Part shown: positions 20,906 through 42,210 of the stretch, in pieces | Numbering within the stretch: the first letter of the stretch is position 1 | Layout: each line of letters begins with the position of its first letter | Origin: Apostichopus japonicus | Taxonomy: Eukaryota > Echinodermata > Holothuroidea > Aspidochirotida > Stichopodidae | DNA length: 64,000 bases | Direction of reading: 5' to 3' | Assembly (NCBI RefSeq): GCF_037975245.1 | Contig: NC_092572.1 | Coordinates: forward strand, 558,001 to 622,000 | Notes under the pieces: model-generated | Database searches by the model: none | What the model was told of the DNA's origin: nothing | What the model saw: only the letters and a program-made list of their open reading frames with translations | Program-made: the position numbers and the translations under genes

Positions 20906-22785
20906 GTCGTATGGAAGCTAATAACAGTAGATATTGACTGCCATGTATAACTCCAAACAATCTAATTATTGTAATGTAGGTGTGTTGACAGCTTTCTTCA
21001 TCACCACTAAACTAAATATTTTTAATGTAAAATGTTAAGAAATTACATTATTGTTCCTTAATAGCTGCTAAGCTCGTTTTGAGAGCTAAGTAAAAATAAA
21101 CCATTTTGAAAGAATATAAAATGAAACCAAGAAACAGAAACCTCGATGCATTACTACCTGCTAGGACAATGATATGTACTCATCATATGTAATGTAATGG
21201 CCATACGTATATAGAGTACTGATCAAATCAGTAGGTTTTAGTATCGTTTTTAACTTAACACAGATGTGCAATAAAAGTATCTTTTAAACAATTTCCCTTT
21301 TGAGTATTGTATCTCTCAGTATCTGGATTCGTTGTTCTGCGTTAGTTGTTCATTAATATTTCCTTGTTTGATAATACTTCCTTGTATTATTCCTATTATA
21401 AATCAAACCTATACATTCGCAGTCTACATAAATGTACAATGTTTGTATGACAATACTAATTCTATAGTAGTAAAGTTGTGATGGGTGATGTAACTGTACA
21501 CACGAAGCTTGAACTACAGACTTTTAAATTTCTATTTATAACTGACATGCTTTGAATTACAACTAAACAATTGAAAATGATGTTGTATTGTTCGTCTGCT
21601 TGCCGGTCTATGCTGGTATACAGTGTCTACGATGACTGTAAGAGAAGGATATATGATTCAAGAAATAATTGAGAATAATGAGCTGAACAGTTGACAAAAT
21701 TTCAAACAAAGATCTGTTGATAACTGTGTCTACGCAATTATTATTTTTATTAGGGAAAAAAATCAATTCATGTGACGGAAATAATGTTCAGTTTACTCTG
21801 AAATTATTAATCGGTCATTACTTATTTATTATTCTGTTTGACCAGTTTTGAAGGTATTAGTCAATGATGACCAATATAAGACAATCAAGAACAACACATA
21901 AGTCCCCTGCAGCGATACTCGTTCAATGAAGAAATTGTACATTCATTAAATGCGGACAACGTTAACTATTCAACTAGTATCACTGAAGTATATTAAGACT
22001 CCTTAATTCGTTAGCATCATTTAGATACGAACAAATAAACTGATACATAAAGTATACGTATGAGCATCATTTCCTGGACAAAGGCGCATTTATTTTATTT
22101 CCAATAACATTTTGCATATATAACCAGTTTGCCTTGAAATATCCTTGTAGGAACAGTAGTTATGTGTGTGTATTAATAACACAGTAACTGTGTTTTTAAG
22201 TGAGTCACTTTTCCGGAGTTATAGTGGTTTTATAATAACACAACTTCCAATACCATAGGTAATTAATGACATTTATCGATATGTCTTCATTAAGAATTGT
22301 CAACACTTGTTTGCACCCACACATTATCATGCACTTATAATTAATATACATACTGCTCATCATAAAGTCTGTTTGCAAGAAAATGATTTGAAGTAACACT
22401 AAAAGGAGTGGTAATTTCTAATGTCCAATTTCAAATGGTTTTGTTGTTGCGTTATCTGCGTCTTTCATACATCCTCCCTCTTCTTATTCAGGAAAACTCA
22501 CAAAATAGACATAAGTAATATTTTAATGCTTCAAGTGCATTATACACACAGTTATTAAGAAATAATAAAGTTACAAAGCACTTGGTTTTCAAACGAGTAA
22601 CATGTGAAATATACAGCTCTCCCAACAGACACCTAAACATGTAAACATGGTGGGCAAACACTAATTGCATTAATAGCTTATCTTACTTTCCTCATGTGCT
22701 AGATACACAAATTTTAATCATCCAACATAGTAAACATACGTTGAGCGCTCACTTTACAATGTGGTGGTTCATTAACTGTTTGAAA
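20906..22785. other. No gene recognised; between gene 1 upstream region and gene 2 3' end
   Basis: I searched the minus strand for a signal-peptide exon ending in phase 1 and found none. AT-rich, no clear transposon or RNA gene. Confidence 0.4.
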
Positions 22786-22788
22786 GTA

Positions 22789-22794
22789 TTTATT
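22789..22794 (-). terminator. Polyadenylation signal AATAAA of gene 2
   Basis: AATAAA on the minus strand, 166 bases past the gene 2 stop codon. It is the nearest canonical signal I see downstream. Confidence 0.5.
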
Positions 22795-22959
22795 TGTTTT
22801 TTCCATCGTCTAAAATTCCTCAGTTAGTTTTCTGTTATGATTAAAATAACTAATAAAATTGTCTACATTGGTAAAACATTCAAACTCTGAAACAAGATTG
22901 AAACAATAACATAATTGATATTTAAAAACACTATGAACGTGAATCATCAGTTGACTAAA

Positions 22960-32053
<9,094 letters not shown>

Positions 32054-32059
32054 CTGTGA

Positions 32060-33365
32060 AACAAAATTAATAGTATGAATGTAAGAATGGTATCACCTAA
32101 CTGTTTATGAATGTAAGAATGAAAATCATCTTACTGCTTAAGAATGTAAGAATGTGATCACCTAACTGCTCATGAATGTAAGAATGAGATCACCTTACTG
32201 CTTATGAATGTAAGAATGAGATCACATTACTGCTTATGAATGTAAGAATGATATCACCTTACTGCTTATGAATGTAAGAATGAGATCACCTTACTGCTTA
32301 TGAATGTAAGAATGATATCACCTTACTGCTTATGAATGTAAGAATGAGATCACCTTACTGCTAATGAATGTAAGAATGAGATCACCTGACTGCTCATGAA
32401 TGTAAGAATGAGATCACCTTACTGCTTATGAATGTAAGAATGAGATCACCGTACTGCCTATGAATGTAAGAATGAGATCACCTTACTGCTTTTGAATGTA
32501 AGAATGAGATCACCTTACTGCTTATGAATGCAAGAATGAGATCACCTTACTGCTTATGCATGTAAGAATGGGATCACCTAACTGTTTATGAATGTAAGAA
32601 TGTGATCACCTTACTGCTTATGAATGTTAGAATGAAATCACCTAACTGTTTATGAATGTAAGAATGATATCACCTTACTGCTTATGAATATAAGAATGAG
32701 ATCACCTAACTGTTTATGAATGTAAGAATGATATCAACTTACTGCTTATGAATGTAAGAATGAGATCACCTTACTGCTTATGAATGTAAGAATGAGATCA
32801 CCTTACTGTTCATGAATGTAGGAATGTGATCACCTTACTGCTAATGAATGTAAGAATGTGATCACCTTACTGCTTATGAATGTAAAAATGATATCACCTT
32901 ACTGCTTAAGAATGTAAGAATCTGATCACCTTACTGTTCATGAATGTAAGAATGTGATCACATTACTGCTAATGAATGTAAGAATGTGATCACCTTACTG
33001 CTTATGAATGTAAGAATGAGATCACCTTAGTGTCCATGAATGTAAGAATGTGATCACCTTACTGCTAATGAATGTAAGAATGAGATCACCTTACTGTTTA
33101 TGAATATAAGAATGATATCACCTTACTGCTTATGAATGTAAGAATGAGATCACCTTACTGCTTATGATTGTAAGAATGATATCACCTTACTGCTTATGAA
33201 TGTAAGAATGAGATCACCTTACTGCTTATGAATGTAAGAATGAAATCACCTTACTGCTTATGATTGTAAGAATGAGATCACCTTACTGCTAATGAATGTA
33301 AAAAGGATACCACTTCTCTGTTTATGAATGTAATAATGGGATCTTTTTAAAGAGATCACCTGACT
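32060..33365. repeat. 32-bp minisatellite, about 41 copies
   Basis: Unit TGAATGTAAGAATGAGATCA then CCTTACTGCTTA. It starts only about seven bases upstream of the gene 2 TM exon acceptor (32053), so the array directly abuts the splice site. Variants (GATATC, TGTGATC) are scattered. Confidence 0.95.
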
Positions 33366-33689
33366 GCTTATTTCTAAATTAAATGCTAGCTAATATAAGC
33401 TACAAACTGATTCCTCAATTTTATTTGTTAAATTTATTACTGTTTGAACTGTTTGCAACATACAAAAGAACGAGACGTGTAGATGACAGTTATGTATTCA
33501 GATATATGATGTTACAGTTGCCCATTTATGATAATCACACAGACACTGAAAGTGATGATTTGCACAAGTTCATGTTCCTGAACACAACCATCATAACGAA
33601 TGATATAACACAGTTATGTCTAATTAGTTATTGTTTCAATTCCATAGCTGATACCTAAAGCGAAAACGGAACTTGATGCTAACAATGAT

Positions 33690-34560
33690 AATGTAACTTT
33701 CCAATTGTTCCCTTGGATACAATTAGCAAAATGTTTTCATGCCGCATTCAGATATCCGACAGGTCGAAAGGTGGCTTTATACCATATTAGTCTTGTAATA
33801 TGGTCATTTATCAAATATGTATCCAAATATAAGATGTTCGGGAGTATTTGGCTAATGTGTGTTCGATTATTGCCTATCAGAAAAACTCTTAAATGGGCGA
33901 GAATGATTTTAAGACCATGTCGATTATACCCAATACAAACATGTCGAATTTACGACCACTGTCGGAATTATCATAAATAAACAGATTTAACAACTACAGA
34001 TTACGGAATTAATAAATATAAACCGGATATAGAAATCCCACGCGTGACTTATTAACGTATACGGGGATAATTAGCCTCACGTGGTGACTGCATTAATCGA
34101 ACTGCTCAAAGATATTTGATAAAGCATGTCGAATATCGCGGAATTCAACATGCCGGAATAACAATGGACATGTCGAATTTAGCCACGTGGAGCAAAATAT
34201 TCATCTTTCGTGTCGAAATAAGCATATCTTTTGGTCGAAGTTTGCTTATCTATGAGGTCGAAGTTCGCGTACTATGCCTAAGACCCCATCCCGATTGCCA
34301 CTAAAAAATCACAATTGTAAGTGTGTAAGCGATCTTCAATCAAAACTATCTTATAGGGATAAGATACCAGACGGAATAGCGCACACCATAATTGCACTGT
34401 AAAATACGTTACTTTCTCTCCTTTTTACAATAAGCGTTAAAATATCTAAGTGATCGAAAACCGCTCATGATACCCTGTTTGACCTCTCTGTGACCTGTGA
34501 TAAGTAAGAAGTTCCATGACAACATCCCTTCGTTTAAGACTCATTTCGATAAATACCATT
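33690..34560. repeat. Dispersed repeat related to 52,550-53,275
   Basis: Contains many TGTCGAA/GGTCGAA words (for example 34,128, 34,168, 34,255), then CTAAGTGATCGAAAACC and ATACCCTGTTTGACCTC. The same order (TGTCGAA words, then CTAAGTGATCG, then TACCCTGATTGACC) occurs at 52,550-52,950 upstream of the gene 3 TM exon. It is probably a transposable element or a segment copied with the gene. The 91- and 62-aa frames here have no recognised domain. Confidence 0.5.
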
Positions 34561-35154
34561 TAAGAATATTTTTCACAGTTAAAAGTATTTTTCCCCTCAT
34601 TCTATTGTGTGTTTATTTAGCAAGACATTCAAGCATCATACTTTTAAAGACTGACATATATCACATAGTTTAGCAGCTTTACATAATGAAAACAAAAAAC
34701 TTCAAAAGAACGTTGTAATAGTAAACACCATAGAAACACTTTACATATTTTTCTCTTCTTGTTTCCCTTTAACTGAGCAGCATCAATTAAACGCAAGTAA
34801 GTAGCATTCTTTCGTCATACATTGATTATTTTGTGATTACTATGACACTAAAGATGACGTAATTGTTCATTTTATTGTCAATTGACGTTCTTAGCAAACA
34901 GCCTAGACTGCTTTCATAAACCTTTTGTGTTGTCGATCGATACTGTAGAACTGATATTTTGTTAGAATTGAAAGGCTTTGGAGGTATTGAACGAACGTTT
35001 GTTATCAGATCCTTATATAGGCTTTGCATTGTGTATCCTTTTAAAACAACAATTAAACACATTTATCGTAGAATTGACTATGCACCTTTCATCTTTATAT
35101 CTGCGTCATCAGTTAATGGTATGTGTTTTACTTTCGGTGAGAAACTTGATATAC

Positions 35155-35245
35155 TTCACCATGACAGCACCGTGACTGCACCGTGACAGAACCGTGACTT
35201 CATCATGACATCACCGTGACTACACCATAACAGCACCATGGCAGC
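35155..35245. repeat. Short repeat of about 11 bp (ACCGTGACTGC type)
   Basis: About seven irregular copies of CACCGTGAC and CACCATGAC. The rest of 34,560-36,100 shows nothing I can support. Confidence 0.7.
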
Positions 35246-36112
35246 AGTCCTCCTATATGATAAAACTGCGCCTTTAGCAAAAAAACATATTAAACTAATC
35301 AAAGTGTAACGAAACGCTTCAATGTCTCACTCGGCTACTTGTTTCATTTTATAAATCAAAACAAATACCTGCTTTTACCGTTATTCTATATGCTTTGTTT
35401 CCTTTGAACTTTGGTAATTAATAATCGTTATTAAAGAGTCGTATATGTACAACGTATTAAAAAAATAATTCTTTAAATGCTTTGTGTAAACATACAATTT
35501 ACTAGTTAAGTCCTTGATCACATCTTACGATTATACGATAACACCCCATAGTCATGTCATGTATTTTAATTGTTTTTCTATGTTATATAAGTATTTTAAA
35601 GGTACACGAAGTTGGTGTGGTCCATGTATGACGCAACACGATTATTGTGCAATGACCAAACCAACTAAAATACAATATTTCATCTTAACAATCGAGAGAA
35701 TTATCACTTATTTTTATAATGTTTATATTTCAGATTCGGTATGCCTTGAATTTTTCCGTGACAAGAATGTTACTATCTAGTAAATGCGACAGTGTAGATA
35801 TCTCAAAAGAACTTTAAACTCACTTATGGTGTCTGTGCTGCTTCTTAGATTACCATCAGCATGCCATTACGTGATCACAGAATTTAAAAACAGCTTGCAT
35901 CTTAACTCTATACATTAATCGTGTCACTACGTCACTAAAGCGAGAGAAATTTACTAAATAGTTTACAAATAACAACATTTCATGAACGATTTGTCAGTAC
36001 TTAGAAGATTAGGATGATTAGCTATTTGATGAACATAAGAAGCCACATTGTTTCTATGGCAATCACATCGAATGAAAACCTGGTCTTATCACACATTAAT
36101 GAATGCGATTAT

Positions 36113-36294
36113 ACTTTTTAAGAAAAAGTCGCCCAGGAAAGAACTTGGACACGAAAACCCAACTACCGAACGACTGATCCGCTCTCAACCCCAGTCCCCT
36201 TGCATCTGTGTGATAATTGTCAGGTGTGCATCACCATCCTCTCGAAAGGGAACATATACTACACACGATCTTAGCCAAAAGGCCGAGAAGCGAT
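36113..36294 (-). mobile_element. U2 snRNA-headed retro-insertion with target-site duplication
   Basis: The minus strand begins ATCGCTTCTCGGCCTTTTGG then CTAAGATC, exactly the 5' end of U2 snRNA, and continues TGTAGTATATGTTC with two or three differences up to about base 46. After that it departs from U2 completely and runs through an unknown 130-bp body to a tail GACTTTTTCTTAAAAAGT. GAATGCGATTAT is found on both sides (36101-36112 and 36295-36306), a 12-bp target duplication. This is a LINE-mobilised chimera or a SINE with a U2 head, not a working U2 gene: the branch-site-pairing region and later stems are missing. It lies between gene 2 and gene 3. Confidence 0.75.
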
Positions 36295-36374
36295 GAATGC
36301 GATTATGATACTTTAAACTTAGGGCGCTATTTAAGATCTAACTCTTAAAGAAAATATTTAACATGGGTGATAAG

Positions 36375-36900
36375 TAAACTGTGGGTAAACTTCTATTACC
36401 AGGAGTGAAAAATTGTAAGTAGACTCCTAGTATCACGAGTGAGAAGCACAACTATGGGTACACTTCTATTACCAGAGTGATAAGCAAACATTCTGTAGAC
36501 ATATGTTGCCAGGAGTGATAAGCAACTGTAGGTATATATAAATATTGCCAGGAGTGATAATCAAACTGTAGGTAGACTTCTATTACCAGGAGTGATAAGA
36601 TAACTGTAGGTAGAATTCTATTTCCAGAGTGATAAGCAAACATTCTGTAGAAATCTGTTGCTAGGAGTTATAAGCAAACTGTAGGTATATATCATTGCCG
36701 GTAGTGATAATCAAACTGTAGGTAGAATTCTATTTCCAGAGTGATCAGCAAACATTCTGTAAAATATGTTGCCAGGAGTTATAAGCAAACTGTAGGTATA
36801 TATATATATTGCCGGGAGTGATAATCAAAATGTAGGTAGAATTCTAGTACCAGGAGTGATAAGCTTACTGTAGGAAGACTTATATTACCAGAGAGAAAAA
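36375..36900. repeat. Minisatellite of about 38 bp, 13-14 copies
   Basis: Unit GTGATAAGCAAACTGTAGG then TAGACTTCTATTACCAGGA with length variants. Open frames on the minus strand here are repeat artefacts. Confidence 0.85.
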
Positions 36901-39696
36901 AAAACACACTTGACAACACAATAAACATAGTGCTTGCTACAAATGCTAAGAATATAAAACAACGTAAAAAATGAGGACATATTACACAAGTACACAAGTA
37001 CATCACAGACCCTTGGGAAGACAATGTCCACTTATTATTACGCTAAAATCCGCAGGGAAGTATGTACATGATATGACTTATTGACAAAATAGCGGTGTGC
37101 AATTACAACATTGATGAGAGCCTATCTGTTCTCGCAAGAGAGTCAATTTAAGTTTTGATTTTACGTTAGAGGCAAAAATAATTCCACATCTGCCTACACA
37201 AGGATAGAGAAAATCTGCACATGGTCACGTTCATATAAACACAAATAATTAGACGTTAATGTACAAGATTAGCTCAGGAGCCAATAAAATGAGAGAGTCG
37301 AGAGAGATGAGATGGAAAATTTAAAGCACTTGTTTGCAAATGTTTGATAATTTCACCAAGATGATGATGTATAGACTACTGAAAAAGTACTGAAATGGAT
37401 TTAACTAATACTCTGTTATCGGAAATGAAGGTTATCGGATAGGAGCGATAAAGTAATCATTACATTCAATTCTCAGCATTTTCGGACTAGACAAGTTTCT
37501 TGATGTAAGATGGTTATTAATTTGTTTCATTTAAACTAATACTTGGAAACTTAAAAACCCTCGCCCTTTTTAAATAAAGTGGATATTGTGGACTCACTAC
37601 ATCGTTCATGATGTGATTTTAGTATCAAAAAGTATTGCAAGCTGAAGGCTTTCGAAAAGTCTCGCTAATATAGTTAATATGCCAACGCATTTAAACAACG
37701 CGAGATTTTCTTTTCTTTAAAACATCCTAACCTGAGAGTTGTTGAAACTGATTCGTGGTTTTACTTAACATGGTGTTATCACCAGAGGCCATAGCAGCTG
37801 GGGTAAACCCCTTCCAAATTAAAGCTTAGATGAAGGTTATTGATTCCTTTATCGTCACAGGTTTGCGTCCTATCATTGTGTATCTTTGAAATTTAAAGAA
37901 AACATTTTCACCCAAAACTCATTGTTAGGGGAATTAGCTTACATGTGTTTACGAAAGCTTTAGGGAGAATGTGTTTACTAAGTTAGTTACAACATACTTA
38001 TTAGTTATGTGATGACCTCCTAAAATGGCACCCGTGCACCATGTGATATAGTTTCTAGTACCCAATACGCCATATCTCTCAGTATACGGGTCCATATTTG
38101 CAATTATGATATTACGCCACCTATTATACTAACTGTTCTCTGGCAGAATTATGTCATCAACATATCAGAGTACACAGTTCTGTAGAGTATTGTCAGTAAT
38201 ACTCGATTGGCTATCATATCCGACATATGATCAATTGTAATTAACTTCTCTCCTACATCGAAGGAATATTTTGACCAACTATTTTAATATATGCACTGAA
38301 TATGTCTTTCTCACGCATTAATGGTAACTATTTTTGGTGAGATTCTTTTTTTCTTTGTATATTGAAACATTAGTTCTAGGAATGTGTTGGTCGTATGTGT
38401 TAAATGTTCATATTAACGCAAGTTATAACATGAGAACCAAAATATTATAAGACTTTATATTCACTACTGCAATAATTCTCATGGTATCAATCAATAAAGA
38501 CCTCGCGTATATATCTTAGAACTAAAGTGTCTGCGAAATTTTCTTCTGCAATTTATAATTATTCATTTTTTGGCGTTTTATCGGATAACGCACACATGTT
38601 CTATTCACTGTGGTACTTTCGTTGACTCACAGATATACTGTAGGCTAACTTGCAATTGCATAACGGGGAAATTGACATATTTTCGAAAACTAGTGGCAAG
38701 GCAAATTCGAAAGAAGTGTTATGTTATTACTTACTATTAATAAACGTTTCTCTTGTCCACAAGTTCCATTTTATGAAATATGATTTCAACAGGTAGCTGT
38801 GATTGAGATGAGGTGGGTTTAGGAGGGGGGGGGGGGGGAGGGGAATGGTCTGTTAAAACAAACGATGATTTATCACATTTTATTAACTTGCGCTTGTATA
38901 TTTACATATATATCCATATCTTAAATTTAAAATGTAATCATTTTAGTATTTAACAGCCATAACCCTTACTAGTAAGATATCAGCATTTATTATATTATTA
39001 TATCATTTATGGGTTTTGTTATTGTTTCACAGAAACACCTGTCAATAAAGAAGAGATTCCAAATTTCAAGTGACTAAACCATGTAACTGATGTATATTAT
39101 GGAAATACTTGGAAGAAAATGATGTTTCCCAACTTTACAAGGCCGATAATATGAGAACTATTGATTTTCTTGTATTTATTAGAGTTTCTTACAAGCCATT
39201 TTCTGAATACACCATTTCCTATGCGTTATTTTATACGATTATAAGTAATGGAAGTTTCATTATCAGAAGTATTGATAACAACGTTTTCACTATTTCAATA
39301 TGTTCATGTTAAGCTTAGTGTTAATCGAAAACTGCATATAATCACTCTCCATTGCTACTACGATAGTAATACGATGTGTGCTGAATATATTGTATATTAA
39401 CAAAGACATGTAACAGCCTATATATACAACGAAGAAACAAAAAATAGAAACATATAAGTTTCTCTAATACCGTGTTGCATCAACAGAACATATTATTGTA
39501 TAATATCATATGTGGGTATTCACCTCTTTGTTCAGGACTTAATACGGTGTGAAGTGGCCACCCTACTTTCACTTTCTTGTTTTTTACTGTTCTGTGTCAG
39601 TTAATGCCACGATGTGTTATACTTCCTTGTAAACTCATTGCCATCCGATTCACACAGAGATTACAGTAACTACTGTTAATCTGCAAAAGTTTTGTA
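36901..39696. other. No gene recognised; gene 2 upstream / gene 3 downstream
   Basis: Searched on the minus strand for ectodomain exons of gene 2. Nothing combines a good acceptor, an open frame with Ig-like Cys/Trp spacing and a phase-1 donor. A 12-base G run lies near 38,827. Confidence 0.4.
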
Positions 39697-39883
39697 CCAC
39701 AGTAAAAAATATATGATAAATCGGTAGCATGTTCTGTTAGAATTACAGTAAAAACTGAGGATATTTGTAATCTCATCGAATCTCAACAACTCGCTTTGTT
39801 GGGATTACACATATCTTCAGTTCTTTCTGTAATTCTAATAGAACATGCAGCTGATTTATAACACGATCCAGTTTTTACTGTGG
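39697..39883. mobile_element. Foldback element (MITE-like), 187 bp
   Basis: The ends are CCACAGTAAAAA and its complement. The arms, about 80 bases each, are complementary with some mismatches; the inner part (39726-39774 against 39800-39848, GCATGTTCT.TTAGAATTACAG) is the best match. The loop holds a smaller hairpin CAACAA/TTGTTG. I could not define a target duplication. Confidence 0.6.
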
Positions 39884-40439
39884 TTCATATATCATATTTA
39901 GTAACTGTGTTCTCTGTGTGTATCAGGTGTCATTGGACATCGTATTGTGTGGAAAGATAACATATATAATTGTGGTCTATAATTTCATCGCAATATGTTT
40001 TTTCTATGATACACCAACATTAGTGTAATATAATATGATTTATTTCTAATTTAATTTCCTGCAACATATTTAAGAGCCTGGACAAAGGAGACGTGGAACC
40101 CTATTAACCTCACATTTTGAGCGATTTTGTTTTCATGCTGCGTAATTTATGCCTCATAAGACTAACTACCAGAGCATCATCAACTTAATGTTGTACTTTT
40201 GTTTTATAAACAAAGAATAGTATATTCCGCAAGAGACGGTTTGCGGATTGAATAATGTTACTATGTTGGAATAAGCAACAGGAACCGTTAAGGCTAAAAT
40301 GGTATGGTAATTAAACTGCCTACCTCTGCCTATACTGCAATCACTGCCTAGCATAGTGCATTGTTAATAGGTAGTGTGAACTAAGTTTTTTAAGACATGC
40401 GTGGAATTTCACTACAGTGATTTCTTCGATAAAGCTGAT

Positions 40440-41040
40440 TATATTAGATACTCTTCCTGTGTAGACATAGCTATTTGTACTCACATAGCTTACTGTGTGA
40501 GATATTCTTCCTGTGTAGACATTGGCATTATTACTCCCATAGCTTACTAAGCAAGATATTCTTGCTGTGTAGACATTGCTATTTGTACTCACATAGCTTG
40601 CTATGCAAGATATTCTTCCTGTGAAGACATTGTTATTTGTACTCACATATTTTACTATGCAAGATACTCTTCCTTTGTAGACATTGCCATTTGTACTCAC
40701 ATAGCTTACTGTGTGAGATATTCTTCCTGTGAAGACATTGCTATTTGTACTCACATAGCTTACTGTGCAAGATATTCTTCCTGTGTTGACATTGTTATCT
40801 GTAGTCACAAAGCTTACTGTATCAGGTATTCTTCCTGTGAAGACATTGCTATTTTTACTCACATAGCTTTCTATGCAAGATATTATTCCTGCGTAGACAT
40901 TGCTAGTTGTACTCACATATTTTACTATGCAAGATATTCTTCCTGTGTTACAGTGTTATTTGTACTCACATAGATTACTATGTCAGATATTCTTCCTGTG
41001 TTGACATTGTCATCTGTACTCACATAGCTTACTATGCAAT
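40440..41040. repeat. 54-bp minisatellite, about 11 copies
   Basis: Unit AGATATTCTTCCTGTGTAGA then CATTGCTATTTGTACTCACA and TAGCTTACTGTGCA. 54 is a multiple of 3, so a 191-aa minus-strand frame and an 86-aa plus-strand frame stay open across it, with an 18-residue period (GRISHTVSYVSTNSNVFT). There is no signal peptide, and the frame does not extend beyond the array in a meaningful way. Confidence 0.9.
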
Positions 41041-42210
41041 CTTTGCATAATGGAGAACAAGATTTTGTGAAGTTTAACCAAACAGAAAAGTATTAAAGTG
41101 TTCATATCTTTCAGTCTATTCTTTATTTTCGTTTAAAACTATCTACTTCAGAATCTAGTCTATAAAAAAAGACAGAAATAAAAAAAGTTAGCAGTATACA
41201 ATTAGTCATGATATGTATGGCGTAAAATAGTTATGTGATTGACTTATGGATGATATTCATGGAACTCTTCTCATATTAGTTAAGGTTCAGTGCTTCATTC
41301 ATTTAATGGCATGTAAGAGAACCTGTTAAACTCACTACGGTAATAATGTCGTCCAAAATGAAAACTTACTTACTTATCCTAAGCCAAACTAAACGCTGCG
41401 TTTGTTTTGTTAGTGTCAATACCATTAAAAATGATATACAATGCTTTTGGGAGACTTAAATCACTTTGTCGGCATTGTTTTGGCTAGCCTATGCTATAAA
41501 ACAGCTCAAAATGGTTTAGTAAAGAAGTAATATATACAGAAAGTTATTGAAAAATAATAAATATGCGTCAACTTTCCAATTAACAACCTGATATAATGAA
41601 TGATATCTAGCGCTACTGTCATGTTTTGAGTTTGCGAAACTATTTACATTGGTCTCGGTGATCTTAGAATAATTTATATTTGAGTTATTTATGAATGTGA
41701 GATAATCAATAATGTCAAAAATATTCCACATACCTTAGCTGAAATCCAAATCAAAAGACCATCTTCCTTACTATAAATATGGTGGCTTGATATATTCCAA
41801 GAAGCAGGAAGTAAAATTCATTTAAACGTGAGCACTTAAAAATGATTAAGATAATTTAGAAGTTTTTAAAACTCAGAAGTTTCTTTAATAACTTTTTGAA
41901 ATATTACTCAATACCAACACACCCTGTCCAACTTGGATGGTTGCCACTAAAATCATTCAAATCTGATTTCTTAAAATATCTCAATTTACTCCATGTCTTT
42001 TTCACAAAGCGAGAAGGTTACCTTGAGGAAAGGTTACGATAATCACCATTTTACACCCTTAAAACTACCGTTTGTAAACAAAAATAAAGAAAGCGCTAGA
42101 ATTGAAGAAAAAATGCAACCGCCTAAAGTTTTATGTAATACGCTTAATATTATGATTATTAAAATCATTCCCTCTGACATCCAAGAAGATCCTAGCTACA
42201 CCCAGTTGTT
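41041..42210. other. 3' flank of gene 3; nothing else recognised
   Basis: No exon or element recognised. No perfect AATAAA on the minus strand close to the gene 3 stop. Confidence 0.4.

Noticed and set aside
35823-35842. 20-nt exon candidate upstream of gene 2 (SSTDTI)
   Set aside because: Acceptor and donor look acceptable, but the phase would not fit a phase-1 Ig exon and nothing precedes it.
36245-36294. Functional U2 snRNA gene
   Set aside because: Identity ends near base 46; branch-site region, Sm site and 3' stems are absent, and target duplications show retro-insertion.
40341-40916. 191-aa minus-strand frame with an 18-residue repeat
   Set aside because: 54-bp minisatellite whose unit is divisible by three; plus strand open too; no signal peptide, domain or splice context.
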